64,000 bases of DNA from Scylla paramamosain (lineage: Eukaryota; Arthropoda; Malacostraca; Decapoda; Portunidae): assembly GCF_035594125.1 (NCBI RefSeq), contig NW_026973702.1, positions 154,501 to 218,500 of the forward strand. The letters are read 5' to 3'. A program made the translations under genes and the position numbers. A model generated the notes under the pieces. The model was given only the letters and a program-made list of their open reading frames with translations. It had not been told where the DNA came from and searched no databases. Positions 12,825-24,442 of this stretch are shown piece after piece; within the stretch, counting starts at the first letter, position 1, and every line of letters begins with the position of its first letter.

Positions 12825-12911
<87 letters not shown>
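12655..12911. repeat. Two (TG)n microsatellites
   Basis: TG arrays at 12,655-12,746 (one GGTG interruption) and 12,829-12,911, in the right arm. Confidence 0.95.
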
Positions 12912-12913
<2 letters not shown>

Positions 12914-13209
12914 TCCTCCCACCATGAAAAATAGAAACCAGATAGCAAACACACGAGAATTTAAATAAACAAACACTGAAACACTTGTCCAACAGAAATC
13001 TCAAACACTGAAGCACTAAAGAAAATGAACGAAGCTGTAAAAGAAAAAAATAATCAGAGTAGAGAAGAAAACAAAATCACAAAACAATAGTGACAAAGGA
13101 GATAACGAACCAGTGAGGGGAAGAATCACAGAGACGGAGAGAAAGGGACAACACAAGGAAAAGGAGAAAATAGCGAGGGGAGTGGGAATAATTGAGTAAG
13201 ATAAGGCAG

Positions 13210-13268
13210 AGAGAGAGAGAGAGAGAGAGAGTGGAAAATCGCCACTAATACCCTTAAAATAACTCCCA

Positions 13269-13322
<54 letters not shown>

Positions 13323-13526
13323 AGATAAAATGGACGAATCAGCTCTGTCTGCATCATTAAAGCGAGCGCCACAATACGGCGGCTTTAAAGTGTCGCGGTG
13401 GTTTGCAGGCGCTCAGTTCTCACGTCATAAATGTGCTGTTTTTGTTTTTACCTTCGTTACCAAATGATAGAGAGAAAAAGAGACAGCAAAAATATAATAC
13501 TGATGATTAAGTATGATGGTACGTGA

Positions 13527-13619
<93 letters not shown>

Positions 13620-13701
13620 CCTCTCTCTCTCTAATCCCGTGCTTTCTACATTTTTTCTCATCTTTTCTTTTTCCTATAGATTTACTCGACATTTTTAGCA
13701 T

Positions 13702-13746
<45 letters not shown>

Positions 13747-13782
13747 TCTCTCTCCCCTTCTCTCTCTCTCTCTCTCTCTCTC
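13210..13782. repeat. GA/CT microsatellites in right arm
   Basis: GA at 13,210-13,232, CT at 13,274-13,322, CT at 13,531-13,613 and CT at 13,706-13,782. These are counterparts of the left-arm arrays. Confidence 0.93.
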
Positions 13783-14119
13783 CTCTTACGAGTGAACACA
13801 ATACACCGTGGCGTAATGAAGAAGCGATTCAGGAAAACATAAAGTACAGAAAGGGTTCCCAAAACATCTCCTAAGCGACGCCCAAACTTGAGAACGGTTC
13901 CGAAGTAGTTCCGTTTCCGCCCGTTTCAGTCTCCCCAACACGTTCACTTGAAAGAGGAGGCGTCCACTCAAGTTTCGTCGCCCTTGAGCCACAGAACAGA
14001 CACAGCGGAGGGAAGGGGGGCGGTTGGAAGGCGTTCTCCTTTGTCTCTTGAAAGAATGCGACACGTGGTTAGGTAAAAGAAGAACTGCGTCTTGTTTTCA
14101 CAATAAGGGACTTCACGAG

Positions 14120-14560
14120 GCGTCTGTGTTCTTTGGCGGGAAAGTTAAAGTGAAGCTCTGGTGAGTTACTGAATGGACCATTGCTGGGAATACAGGGAAT
14201 GAAACGTGTTTTTTTTAGTTTGTGTGAAGAGAATGTATACGCTAGCTTATGTTTGGAGTTATTTTCATGGGTTTAGTTGAACTGAAGCTGTGGTGAGTTA
14301 CTGAAAAGAATATTGGTGAAAATAAAGATAATGACGGTTTTTTTCTGTAAAGGGAAAAACATATACTAGCTAGGGTCTTATTTCCATATCTTAAAGAGTT
14401 GAAATGAAGTGGTGGTGAGTTTCTGAAATGATCACTGGTAGGTATGGACAGACTGGGATGCTCCATAATGAATACTAGCTTCTGTTAGATGTTACTCTCT
14501 TTTAGGACTCAAAATAAGACACAAGTGAATCACTTAAGGAACCATTGGTGGAAATAAACA
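14120..14560. repeat. Mirror copy of the diverged minisatellite
   Basis: Reverse complement of 7,768-8,205, with the same unit order inverted. Confidence 0.75.
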
Positions 14561-15224
14561 GACTGGGTTTGTGAAAAGATTATATAATAATTATCATAGA
14601 TCTTTTTTCATACTGTAGAGTTAGAAAGGAGGGAAAAAGTGTGAAAATTAAGACATTATCTCTTTCACTCCTATGATCGTCCTCTGTAAAAAAAAAAAAA
14701 AAAAAGACACGCATGGGCACAGAAGACTGAAAACAAAGACAGATGGTGGAGGAATACATAAAACAAAGGGGGAGACGAGTGAAGTGTGTTATAGAAAAAA
14801 GCCGGTAGAACAGTCGATGTAGTTTACCTTTAGTACGTGAAAAGTTGAACGTGTGAACCATAAAGTACTGAAATGTCGACCAAGTTCCTCCGTCAGATAT
14901 AGTTCATTAAATATTCTCCCAATTATGAACAGACTTGAAACTTTGCGGAACATTTTACAACCACAATGAAAACGAACGCCCCCATTGAGTGTTTCGATCA
15001 TTACGCGATATGTTCGTTCAGATCGGGGAGGACACTTATTGCGCTGACCACTGCAGAGCGAAGTGGTCCGTAAACGGTTTTCCTTTCATCTACTGCAATT
15101 TGCATTCATTATTTCACCTCGTGTGTTTGTCTGCCTGCTTGTCTGTCTGCCTATCCTTTTATTTATCTTTTGTCTATCTATCTGTCTGTCTGTCTATCTA
15201 TCTCATCATCTAGTTTCTCATCTA

Positions 15225-15256
<32 letters not shown>

Positions 15257-15423
15257 CGTCTGACTATCATTATTCTGCTGTGGTACCTCACCTGTCTCCG
15301 TGTCCAATTACTGTCACGCTACTTACCTGGCCTCACCTGTCCCTTGCTTTTTTAGTACCTTCGTTACCTACCAACTTTTTTTTCTTGACCAAAGTTATAA
15401 GTAATAGATTTAATGTCCAATAG

Positions 15424-15452
15424 TCTCTCTCTCTCTCTCTCCTCTCTCTCTC

Positions 15453-15500
<48 letters not shown>
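15424..15500. repeat. Interrupted (CT)n microsatellite
   Basis: CT array with four CC interruptions. The left-arm counterpart at 6,839-6,907 is pure. Confidence 0.92.
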
Positions 15501-15504
<4 letters not shown>

Positions 15505-15721
15505 GTCTGAATTCTTTTTAATGGCCACAGAAGTCCAATTAGCCTTAAATGAGAGAGAGGCACGGTGTCAGCGTCGTCAGGGAAAAGTTTTAATGAATTC
15601 AACCTGAACATTGGGAACCGTGAATGGCAAAATGTTAATCCGGAGCCGAAGAGTGAAAAGGTGAGGAGTGGAGCTCAGATTGCCAGTGGGAGAGAGGAGA
15701 GAGGAAAACACACTTTTTTTT

Positions 15722-16188
15722 TTTTTATGTAGGAAGGACACTGGCCAAGGGCAACAAAAATCTAATAAAAAAAAAATGCCCACTGAAATGCCAGTCCCAT
15801 AAAAGGGTGAAAGCAGTGGTCAAAAATTGGTGGATAAGTGTCTTTGAAACCTCTCTCTTGAAGGAATTCAAGTCGTAGGAAGGTGGAAATACAGAAGCAG
15901 GCAGGGAGTTCCAGAGTTTACCAGAGAAAGGGATGAATGATTGAGAATACTGGTTAACTCTTGCGTTAGAGAGGTGGACAGAATAGGGGTGAGAGAAAGA
16001 AGAAAGTCTTGTGCAGCGAGGCCGCGGGAGGAGGGGAGGCATGCAGTTAGCAAGATCAGAAGAGCAGTTAGCATGAAAATAGCGGTAGAAGACAGCTAGA
16101 TATGCAACATTGCGGCGGTGAGAGAGATGCTGAAGACAGTCAGTTAGAGGAGAGGAGTTGATGAGACGAAAAGCTTTTGATTCCACCC
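15722..16188 (-). mobile_element. LINE family A 3' end, inverted copy
   Basis: Mirror of 6,150-6,620. It encodes the same ORF2 C-terminus on the minus strand. One difference is a changed frame near the ORF end (KREVSKTLIHQF instead of KREVSRHLSTNF), which reflects a one-base indel between the arms. Confidence 0.9.
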
Positions 16189-16225
16189 TGTCACTTACAC
16201 CTCACACTCATCCCAACAAACACAG

Positions 16226-16228
<3 letters not shown>

Positions 16229-16270
<42 letters not shown>

Positions 16271-16281
16271 ACACACACACC
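16229..16281. repeat. (CA)n microsatellite
   Basis: CA array, mirror of 6,063-6,114. Confidence 0.93.
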
Positions 16282-16399
16282 TGCTGGAAAAATAAATATT
16301 GAGGTTAGGTCAGGTGTCGGGCGGAAGTGAGCCACCTGACACCCCATCCTGTTCCCACACACACCTGGGTTCCTGCCTTCTCTAAAGTAATAGAATACA

Positions 16400-18530
16400 A
16401 GTGTAATGAGCCGTCAACAGGAGGCTATACGAGTATGGGAAGGCAAGGCAAAGGACAGGCAGGGAAAAGCGAGGTTAATGTTAAGAGAAGGTAAGAGAGA
16501 GAAGATGTGGAAGAAAACAAACAGACAGAAAGGTAAAGGAAGGGTTAGAAAAGGATAAAAAAGAAAAGAAATGCTACGTTAAGGTTAAGAGATCATACTA
16601 AAGGCAAGGTATGGAAGAGCAAAGAGACGAAAGTAAAAGGAAAGATTAAAACAGGCAAACTTGAGGCAACAGAACGATAGGTAAAGGTAAAAGTAAGAAA
16701 GATTAGAGTAGGAAAAACAAGAGACGAAGAAAAGCTTAGGTTAAAAGACGATACGAAAGGGAAGGTGTGTAAGAGAACAAAGAGACAGTGAAAGATGAAT
16801 GGAGGATTAGAGCAGACAAACCTGAGGCAAAATAAATGCAGAGGGGAAGATGAAGAAGGGAACAAAAAGACAGTGAAAAGGAAAGGAAGGATTGAATAAG
16901 AAAAAAAAAGTAGAAAACTAAAATGTAAAAATATGCTCGAAAAACACACACAGTTAAGGGAAATACAATAGAATATATGGAAAGGAGGAAAGAAGCAAAA
17001 AAAAAAAAAAAAAAAGATGAAAATAGTAAAAAGACGAAGGATCACTACAAAGCTTGAATAATGTAAGGAAGAAATTTACAGTTATAAGAGAAAACAAATA
17101 AGAGGAAGGAGAAAACCAGGTAAGGATAAAAAAAAGGTTGAGAAAGGGACACAGAAGTGAAGTTAAGTATATATGGAAGGGATGAAGGAGAAAAAGAAAG
17201 TTACAATAATGGAGCATGCACAGTAGCGGCAATATAAAGCCAGGGAAATTAAAAATAAAGTTAAGGAAGGAAAACACAAAGGGAAGGGCAAGGAAAAATG
17301 AGGCAGATAAGATAAGGGCCAGTTTAGAGCAGGCAGAGAAGAGGCAGAGGAAAACTAAATAAAGATAAGAGAGAAAGAGAATAATAACAGAAGGTGTGGA
17401 GACGGAAATCAATAGGCAATGGAAAATAAGGGAAAGATAAGAGCAAGGAACTAATGAAGGAGAGAAGCAGAAAATAGAAACTGGTAGACATGGAAGGGAT
17501 AAGAAAGAATGTAACTAATGGAAAAAAATAGAGAAAAAAGACGGAGAATAATAACGAAGAGGAAAAGGGACGAACGGTTGAATAGCTGGGATAGATAAGG
17601 AGAACAGAACAGGGGCTTGGAATGAACAGGAAGGACAAGGAGAACAGAGACAAAAATGGGAGAGACACAAACAAGAAAAAAAAAGGAAAGGAAGGCAGAA
17701 AAGGTAAAAAAGGGAAACAAGGGCAGGAAACTATAAGAAAAACAAGAAAAGAGAGATAACGAATGAAAAATGAGGAGAAAAAAAAAGGAAAAAAGATGGA
17801 AGCAAAAAAATGTAGATAATGAGGGGAACATGAGATGGTGAAAAAAGGGGAAAGAAAATTAGGAAAATATAAGGAAAACCTAGAAAAGGAGAGAGATAAT
17901 AAATCAAGAATAAGAAGATAAAAAAAAAAAGAGGAAAAGTTGGAGGCGAAAAAGATGTCAATAATGAGAGTAACCAGACACTTAGAAAAAAAAAGAAACG
18001 ATAAGAGAGAAAACTGCAAGAAAAGAATATAAAAACAAAAGAGAAAACGTACAAAATAACAAAAACAAACAAGCAAAAAATAATAACAGAAAAGAAAACG
18101 TAAGATCCTCACGATATCAGTGACAAAAAAGAAGGTAAGAAAGAATTGGCGGGATATGCAATCAAGGCAGAAAGGTGTGGTCAGGTAAGACGAGGGGCGG
18201 GGAGCGAGGCAGGGGTGATGGAGGCAGGGATAAGAAGGACAGGGATGAGAAAGACAGGGGTGAGAGAGGCAGTGAGAGAGGCAGGGTGAGGGAGACAGGG
18301 ATGAGAAAGGCATCGGTTAAAGAGGTAGTGAAAAAGACAGGGATGAGGGAGATAGGTGAAAAAGGCAGTGAAAGAGGCAGGGGTGAAAAAGACAAGGGAG
18401 AGGGAGGCGAGGGTGAGAAAGACAGACGTGAGAGAAGCAGTGAAAGAGGGAGGATGAAAGATTCCGGGGAAAGAGAGGCAGCGAAGGAGGCGAGGTGAGG
18501 GAGGCAGGTTACTTTGCCACTCTGAGGGAC
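16400..18530 (+). repeat. Long purine-rich tract with diverged tandem units
   Basis: About 2.1 kb in which the plus strand is overwhelmingly A and G. Loose units recur about every 100-150 bp in 16,440-16,900 with the order ggttaa-gttaagaga, gaaggt-tg-aagag, aacaaagagacag and gga-gattaga-cagg. From 18,190 the unit becomes a GGCAGGGATGAGAAAGACA type. The open frame on the minus strand (329 codons at 17,324-18,313) is a Ser/Phe/Leu/Pro-only product of this composition, not a gene. Confidence 0.8.
18190..18495 (+). repeat. Short-unit minisatellite (GA-rich)
   Basis: Units of roughly 12 or 24 bp of the type GAGAGAGGCAGTGA / GACAGGGATGAGAAA repeat some 20 times with divergence. Confidence 0.8.
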
Positions 18531-18654
18531 TCGTGCTTCGGAGTAATTCGTCTGATGGGGGGGAGAGGGGAGAGGAAGGTAATGCTGTCGGGGACGTAAT
18601 GACTTCGTGAGAGATAATTTGTTGTGGTTCCTGAGATGAAGACGAGCTACCTGT

Positions 18655-19200
18655 TCTCCGCCTGATTCTCTTGTCCTCGCGTGCTCTAACCTACAGTAAT
18701 GCCTTGTTTTTGTCCTCGTCTTGTTCTTTATCTTGCTCTTGTTTTCTGTTGTTAGCTTATCTTATTCCCGTCCTCGTTTTATTGTGATTCTCTTGTCCTC
18801 GCGTGCCCTAATCTATATCAATTAGTTGTTTTCGCTCTTCTTTTATTCTGTGTCTTATTCTCTTAGTTTCTCTTGGCGTGGGAGATAATTGTTGGGCTTA
18901 TCCTATCCTCGTTCTCGTTTTCTTGTGTTTCTCTTATCCTGGCGTGCCCTAATCCACTGTAATTGCTTGTTTTCACTCTCTTTTTCTCCTCTGTTTTGTT
19001 TTCCTTTCCTTTTCTTAGCCTATTTTTCTGTGGGAAATCACTGCTACGTTTATCCTATTCTCGTTCTCGCTTTCATCTGCTTCTCTTGTCCTCGCCTGCC
19101 CTAAGCCACTATAATCTCTTGTTTTCTTCCTCGTTTCATTCTCTGTCTTTATCTAGCGTTTTATTCCGAGTGTGTGTTTCCCACATGATAATTGCTAACT
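18655..19200 (+). repeat. Minisatellite, about 125-150 bp unit, four units
   Basis: The motif TTCTCTTGTCCTCGCGTGCC followed by CTAATC-A-A-T-AATTGCTTGTTTTC starts near 18,665, 18,788, 18,930 and 19,080. Units also share a TTATCCTATTCTCGTTCTCG block. They are pyrimidine-rich and non-coding. Confidence 0.8.
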
Positions 19201-19406
19201 TCCTATCCTCGTCTCGCTTCAAAATTCTCACAATCTCATGCTCTGTCATTAATGTCTCTTCCTTTGCGAGAAAGATCTATTTCATTCCCGAGATCTGGAC
19301 AAGTTATCTATTATCTCTTCATTTTGTGTCCCTCTTCTGGCCTCGCATTGTGTGTTTAGCTAATAGTTCTGTCGTATTAACCACCATATTAGGAAATAAT
19401 ATAGGG

Positions 19407-19580
19407 GACACTTGAAGTTACCAGTTGAAGTTACATGAGTTTTTAAGGAAGTTTTTACGGTTCTAGTGATAGATTAACAAGATTTCTACATTATTAACAA
19501 GAGACATACTCCTGAAAACCCGGCTAATCATCTCTGTGGCCTTTGAAAGTAGTCGTGGTGAGAGAGCCAAGCGTTTCTGA
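19407..19580 (+). repeat. Dispersed repeat R1
   Basis: Matches the 47.0-kb copy closely along about 160 bp (shared landmarks: CTTGAAGTTAC, GTTTTTAAGGA, GGTTCTAGTGA, AACAAGATTTCTACATTA, GTGGCCTTTGAAAG, GGTGAGAGAG, AAGCGTTTC). An inverted copy lies 350 bp downstream. It has no coding capacity, and I saw no A-tail or tRNA-like start, so its class is open. Confidence 0.8.
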
Positions 19581-19830
19581 ATATGAGTCTCACTGTTCTC
19601 ATCATTCCACGCACAGATTTCCAATTAAAATAGTAATCTGATACACCAACATCTTAGAAAACGGAGAACAGGTGAGCACAGGTAACGGGACAAAGAAACA
19701 AACATAAATAGGGGATTTTTTTGCTATTTTCTTATGTCAAGTGTCCCGTGAAAGGAGGATCAAAGAGCCATCAGTCTCGCGGGGGAAGGGATCCACCTTC
19801 TCGCCGGGGTAGAATAACAAGTGAATGTCT

Positions 19831-19854
19831 GGCGGCGGCGGCGGCGGCGGCGGC
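19831..19854. repeat. (GGC)n microsatellite
   Basis: Eight GGC repeats between two inverted R1 copies. The poly-Ala and poly-Pro frames across it are repeat products. Confidence 0.9.
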
Positions 19855-19924
19855 GTGCGTAGGGAGTCTTGGAACAACAGTCGCCAGAATTCAGAAACTC
19901 TTTGCGCTCTCACGATGACTATTT

Positions 19925-20085
19925 TCAAAGGCCACAGAGATGATAAGCCGAGTTCTCAAGAGCGTTTTTCCTTTTAATAATACATAGACCGTGCTAATTT
20001 GTTACTAAAACCGTAGAAGAAAAAAATACTCAAAAACCCGTGTATCTTCAAGTAAAGCCTCTTGCAAGTAGTCTGAGGGCAACGT
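19925..20085 (-). repeat. Dispersed repeat R1, inverted copy
   Basis: Reverse complement of the R1 order (TTTTCAAAGGCCACAGAGAT first, then AAACCGTAGAA, then AAACCCGTGTATCTTCAAG). With the 19,407 copy it forms a 160-bp inverted repeat around a 340-bp centre. Confidence 0.78.
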
Positions 20086-20254
20086 ACGCCTTCATAACCC
20101 TAAGTCTTGAGTACAGGAAGAGCCGCGTCCTCCTGGCAGGGGACGAGGTAACCGGCCAAAAATACGAAGGAAAAACAAGGTGGGACGACGCACGCGGTCC
20201 AAGAGGCAGCGGGAACACAGTGCAGCATCATACTTCTTTCCCTGGACGTAGATG

Positions 20255-20880
20255 AGGAGAGCAGGTGAAAAGGAGTGGAAGGAGAAAGAAAAGAGGGAAG
20301 AATGTAAGAGAGGAAATAGAGGAGAGGGGGAGAACGAAGAGAATGTAGAAGAGGAAGTAGAGAAAGGAGAAAACGAGAGAAAAATAGAAAGTAGGTAGAA
20401 GGTAGAGAAAGAAGAAAGTGTAGAAGAACAGGTGGAGTAAAGAGGAAGGAGATAGAAGAGAGGGGAGAATGTAGGAGAGGAATTGGGAAGGAGAGGAAGG
20501 AGAACGAAGGAAATGTAGAAGAGGATGTAGAATAAGAAAAAAGAAGAAAAAGAAAGAAAGAAGAAAGTAGAGAAATAAGAGAATGTAGGAGAGGTGAAGT
20601 GTAGAGGGAGGAGAAAGAAGAGAGAGAGGGGAATATATCATAATTAACTTTTCTGGACGTGGAATGAAAGTAGAAAGTAGAGACGAGAGGGAGGAAAACA
20701 GGGAAGGAGAGAAGGTATAACACTTTCTCCTTCAAGACGTAAGATAAAGGAAGATAGCAGAGAGTAGAGGGAGAGACAGAGAGGAGCAAATGTATCATAA
20801 TTTCTTTTCCTGAAATTAAGAGGAGAGGGAGAAGTAGAGAGGTGAGGGAAGTGAAAGAGGAGAGAAGAGGATCCATCATA
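20255..20880 (+). repeat. Purine-rich tract with loose GAGGAGA-GTAGA units
   Basis: Almost only A and G on the plus strand, with recurring AATGTAGAAGAGGAAGTAGAG-like units and three spaced TCATA-TTTCTTTTCCTGGA-like breaks. The minus-strand open frames are compositional. Confidence 0.75.
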
Positions 20881-20895
20881 CTTTCATTCCATGGA

Positions 20896-20897
<2 letters not shown>

Positions 20898-20988
<91 letters not shown>
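20898..20988. repeat. (GA)n microsatellite
   Basis: Uninterrupted GA array. Confidence 0.96.
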
Positions 20989-20991
<3 letters not shown>

Positions 20992-21390
20992 CTTTGAGTT
21001 GCACCGACACACCCTTAGCACGCTACCAGACCTGACCTTCGCCTTGTTTTGGACTCTACAAGTTTCAGAAAGCAAGCAAAACAAGTAAAGCAAGTAAAAC
21101 AAGAAGACGAGGACCCGAGCCCCGTGTGGTTAGTGAGGCAGTAACTTTCAAACAACTGCGTCCCAACATGGAGTAGTCAGAAGGCTCTCTCCTCTCAACC
21201 CCCCCCCCTCCCCCGCTGAATCACTTAATTGTGGCGTTAATTGTGGCGAACCGGTGGTTATGTCCCGCGTGGTGTACTTGTGAATATATGTAAATAAAGA
21301 ATATGAGGATTTTTCTTTACTGGTTCATTGCAAGGCTGAACTTCAAGGTAGCGTAGAAATCAAAGAGTTTACCTTAACTTTCTCCCCACG

Positions 21391-21394
<4 letters not shown>

Positions 21395-21460
<66 letters not shown>
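21395..21460. repeat. (GA)n microsatellite
   Basis: Uninterrupted GA array. Confidence 0.96.
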
Positions 21461-21464
<4 letters not shown>

Positions 21465-21849
21465 CTGACCCACTCACCAACCGACCGACAAACAGACAGA
21501 CCGAGAAACGCAGAAACAGTAAAGCGATAGATATAACTCGATACAAGGCTGTTTGGTGGCTGTTCGGCTCCTCCACGGGAACATGAGCCGGGAAGTCGTT
21601 TAATCTAAGAGAAGCAGGATGAGACGACTATTTTAGCCGAGTAATGGCCATGTTGGGCTTGGTGGATCAGCGGGGTGGTATAGACAGTTGGATCTGCTGG
21701 AGATAAAAACTACAATACCAGGTTTTGGGTTTATATAGAAGGGCAGTGCTTTATATAATCGTGAAAGGGGACCACACGGGTATTACTGCGCTGTGGCATT
21801 GAGGGCTTTGTATGATGGGATGGTGTTGTGGCTTCAATCTTGGAACGGG

Positions 21850-22230
21850 ACATGATGATGATAGGAACATACGAACATAAATAAGGGAAACAAGGGAAGG
21901 TGCATGAACAGGAAAATAAGGAAAGCTCCTAAAACATAAGGAAAAATTTGGGATGCTGCATGAAGATGAGGGAAAATATGGGAAGCTGCAAGAACTTTAA
22001 GGGAAAATAAGGGAAGCTGCAACATAAATAAGAGAAAGTAAGTTAAGCTACAAGAACATAAGGGAAAATTTGGGATGCATGAGCATGAGGGAAAATAAGG
22101 GAAGCTGCAAGAACAAACTCAGGGAAAATAAGGAAAACTGAAATAACAAACTCAGGGAAAATAAGGGAAGCTTCTACATAAATATGAGAAAATAAGAGAA
22201 CCTGGATGAACATAAGGGAAAATAAGAAGC
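21850..22230 (+). repeat. Minisatellite, about 30-36 bp unit
   Basis: About ten units of the type GGGAAAATAAGGGAAGCTGC-A-GAACATAA repeat with moderate divergence, and some carry TTTGGGATGC. The minus-strand hydrophobic frames are products of the repeat. Confidence 0.85.
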
Positions 22231-22467
22231 ACGTCAAGCCTAAATGTGACAGTTTCTCGTATGATAGACTGGAAAACCAAAGAAAAGTTTTGGTGAAGGT
22301 AAAGATAATGCAAGAATGTAACGAGCGAAAATATGTTCATAACTAAGCAAAATATGTTTGGAATTCTCAGATTTTGGGCAATTGAGAGAATGTGATGTTA
22401 GACTAAAGAGAGAAAGAAAAATAGATGTACGCACGTAAGAAAGAAATTATAAAAGAAAAGGTAAGAG

Positions 22468-22469
<2 letters not shown>

Positions 22470-22499
<30 letters not shown>
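22470..22499. repeat. (CA)n microsatellite
   Basis: Short CA array. Confidence 0.93.
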
Positions 22500-22501
<2 letters not shown>

Positions 22502-22589
22502 AGAGCACCACAGCAAATAGCGCTCGAGAGTTTAGGATAATGGGAAGGTCAAATGAAAGTTACGAGCAGATTCCCAAACGACGCCACAG

Positions 22590-22818
22590 TCACCAGCTGC
22601 GTCCTGAGGCGGCCACACGCGTACCCTCACGCCCGCCTCTTTGTGGGTCACGGGGGGGAGGGACACAAAGGAATACAAAGAAAGCTTCACTCAGCAACAG
22701 ATCTCCTTTCCCTGACTTGGCTGTTTGAATGTGGTACAGTAACCATTCTAAGAGTAGGAAGGCCAGGAAAGCAAAGCAGAAGGCTCCCCACCCGCTACTC
22801 ACAACACCCAAAACCGGC
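22590..22818 (-). CDS. Candidate exon with a transmembrane helix
   Basis: A strong acceptor (pyrimidine run ending GTTTGTTTTCAG) precedes 22,818. The frame entered by a two-base carry-over reads PVLGVVSSGWG, then a hydrophobic stretch of about 22 residues (AFCFAFLAFLLLEWLLYHI), then a basic segment and a stop at about 22,590. Fibrocystin-L proteins end in one membrane helix with a short tail, and this lies downstream of E23 on the same strand, so it could be the last exon. Against this: E23 ends in phase 1 while this start needs phase 2, so another exon would have to lie between. No homology was recognised. Confidence 0.3.
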
Positions 22819-22829
22819 CTGAAAACAAA

Positions 22830-23395
22830 CGACACAGTGTTGCAGTGAAAAACTAACAGGAGAAAAGAAGAAAATTAAAATCTCAACATGAAATCTACGA
22901 GTAATGAAAATAAGGCATAGGTTTCAATTATGTATAATGCATATGTGCGGATGTGTGGGTGTGTGGGTGCGTTTGTGGGTGTGGGCACGGGGTGGGTGTG
23001 ACGGCGTGGTGAGGCCGCCTTGATTGCTGTTGGGAGGCACCACTTAATCACGCCGTCTTCTTTTTAACTTTCAACTCGCTAAAGATTCAGTATTTATTTT
23101 ATATTATATACTTAGTTTGCTGGAAAAGTGTCGACGCTCTTTGAACTCCCGAGACTCCTCAGGCGTATGACTCTATATTAATGGGAAAGGCTCGGTAAAT
23201 AAAACCACAATATTTATAAAGTGCAATTACTCTGTTCTTTATCTGAATATTTCAAGCTTATCTTAATCTACATAAAAGGAGACTGTTCAGTATTTATATA
23301 GGACAATTGTGTATTATTTTCTACATATTTCTGAAGTTCTGAAGTATACCTTAATTTGCAGGCAACGAGACTCGTATTTATATAGTCCAATTAGT

Positions 23396-23398
<3 letters not shown>
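22830..23398. other. No gene recognised
   Basis: AT-rich sequence with a GGGTGTG-rich patch at 22,945-22,995. Two short segments, near 23,224 and 23,330, look like copies of each other (TATTTATATAG-CAATT followed by TCTGAAGT and a CTTAAT-T block), a weak local duplication. Confidence 0.5.

Positions 23399-23470
<72 letters not shown>
23399..23470. repeat. (CT)n microsatellite
   Basis: Uninterrupted CT array. Confidence 0.96.
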
Positions 23471-23473
<3 letters not shown>

Positions 23474-23881
23474 GTTCTTTCATGCATATCTAAGTCCACA
23501 TAAAAAGAGGCTGTTTTATCATTCATGAGCCACGAGTAAGGTGAATAATTTGATCAAGTTTCAAGTCTAATAGATACGAGTTTTCACCAGCATCAATCCC
23601 TCCACCTGCGATAGGAAGAAAAGTTATATTTTCCTGCAAAAACACGTATTTCCTAACAAAGAAGAAAATGTTAATGGTTTCCCGCTAAACTGCAATACGA
23701 AAGTGGCTCTCTGCAGCGCGATTCTTAAGCTTAGAGGTTGTATTCTATCTCGACTTGAGCAATTGGTTTTAAGATTGTAGATCCTGATAATGACGTTTAT
23801 TTATTTATTTTCCCTACTTTCCTACGCTCCGAAAACATCGTATATATCCCTTATATAATTTAAACTTTTCGTCTATATCAT

Positions 23882-24442
23882 GTGAAAGACATTAAAAGAA
23901 AAGCGAAGCTACAATGTCCATCACGAGGTCCATCGCAATCATCAGCCTTGAAATGTAACAATAGTGAATCTCATGTACGCCTCTTTCATTTGCAGCCTTT
24001 ACCAGTCCGCCACCCACCACAACCTACATTACTTTCCTTGCAGCTTCTCGTCTTCAACAAACCCCAAGGATACCCCACAACTGTGCCCCTGGAGATCGGC
24101 CCCGTTCCGCCCCACCCCGCCCGGCCCCGCTCCGATACACAGCCCTCGTCGCCCCGTCTTGCGGCCCTCGGCTGCTGGCGGCCCTTGGATCATTCCCGTC
24201 CCACGCCACAGTCCAGGAATCCTGTCCTCCCGTCAGCCATCCCGTCCCGCACCTCTACAGGCCAGCCAGCCCCTCAGTCCCGCACCTCTACAGGCCAGCC
24301 AGCCCCTCAGTCCGGCGTGACTCTGAGGTGGTCGCTGACGGACTCGTGTGGTGAACTTAGCAATCCGCCAAACAGACAGACTTATAAAGAAAAGAAAGAC
24401 ATATTTGGGCCTCACTTGTCCCTTGCTTTCAACAGCTTTTGA
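23882..24442 (+). other. GC-rich block with proline-rich open frame
   Basis: A 186-codon frame rich in Pro, Ser, Arg and Gln crosses a GC-rich island at about 24,080-24,340. It includes a perfect 33-bp tandem duplication at 24,246-24,311 (RTSTGQPAPQS twice). I recognise no domain and see no splice or start context that favours translation. It may be a CpG-rich element or chance. Confidence 0.25.

Larger units (their letters stand above)
11745..16547 (-). repeat. Right arm of large palindrome
   Basis: Reverse complement of 5,797-10,530. It is slightly longer because of microsatellite length differences. At its outer end the GA-rich DNA continues past 16,547 as diverged tandem copies of the same kind of sequence, so this side looks continuous with its flank while the left arm ends at a LINE junction. 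Confidence 0.95.

Noticed and set aside
5797..16547. Polinton or other giant element with long terminal inverted repeats
   Set aside because: No polymerase, integrase or capsid-like frame between or within the arms; the arms contain only LINE ends, microsatellites and non-coding DNA.
17324..18313. A 329-codon open frame on the minus strand
   Set aside because: Composition is almost only Ser, Phe, Leu and Pro because the opposite strand is purine-rich; there are no domains, and it shares its region with a tandem repeat.
23882..24442. Proline-rich protein gene
   Set aside because: No recognised domain, no splice or start context, and part of the frame comes from a 33-bp duplication. Kept only as a GC-rich block.
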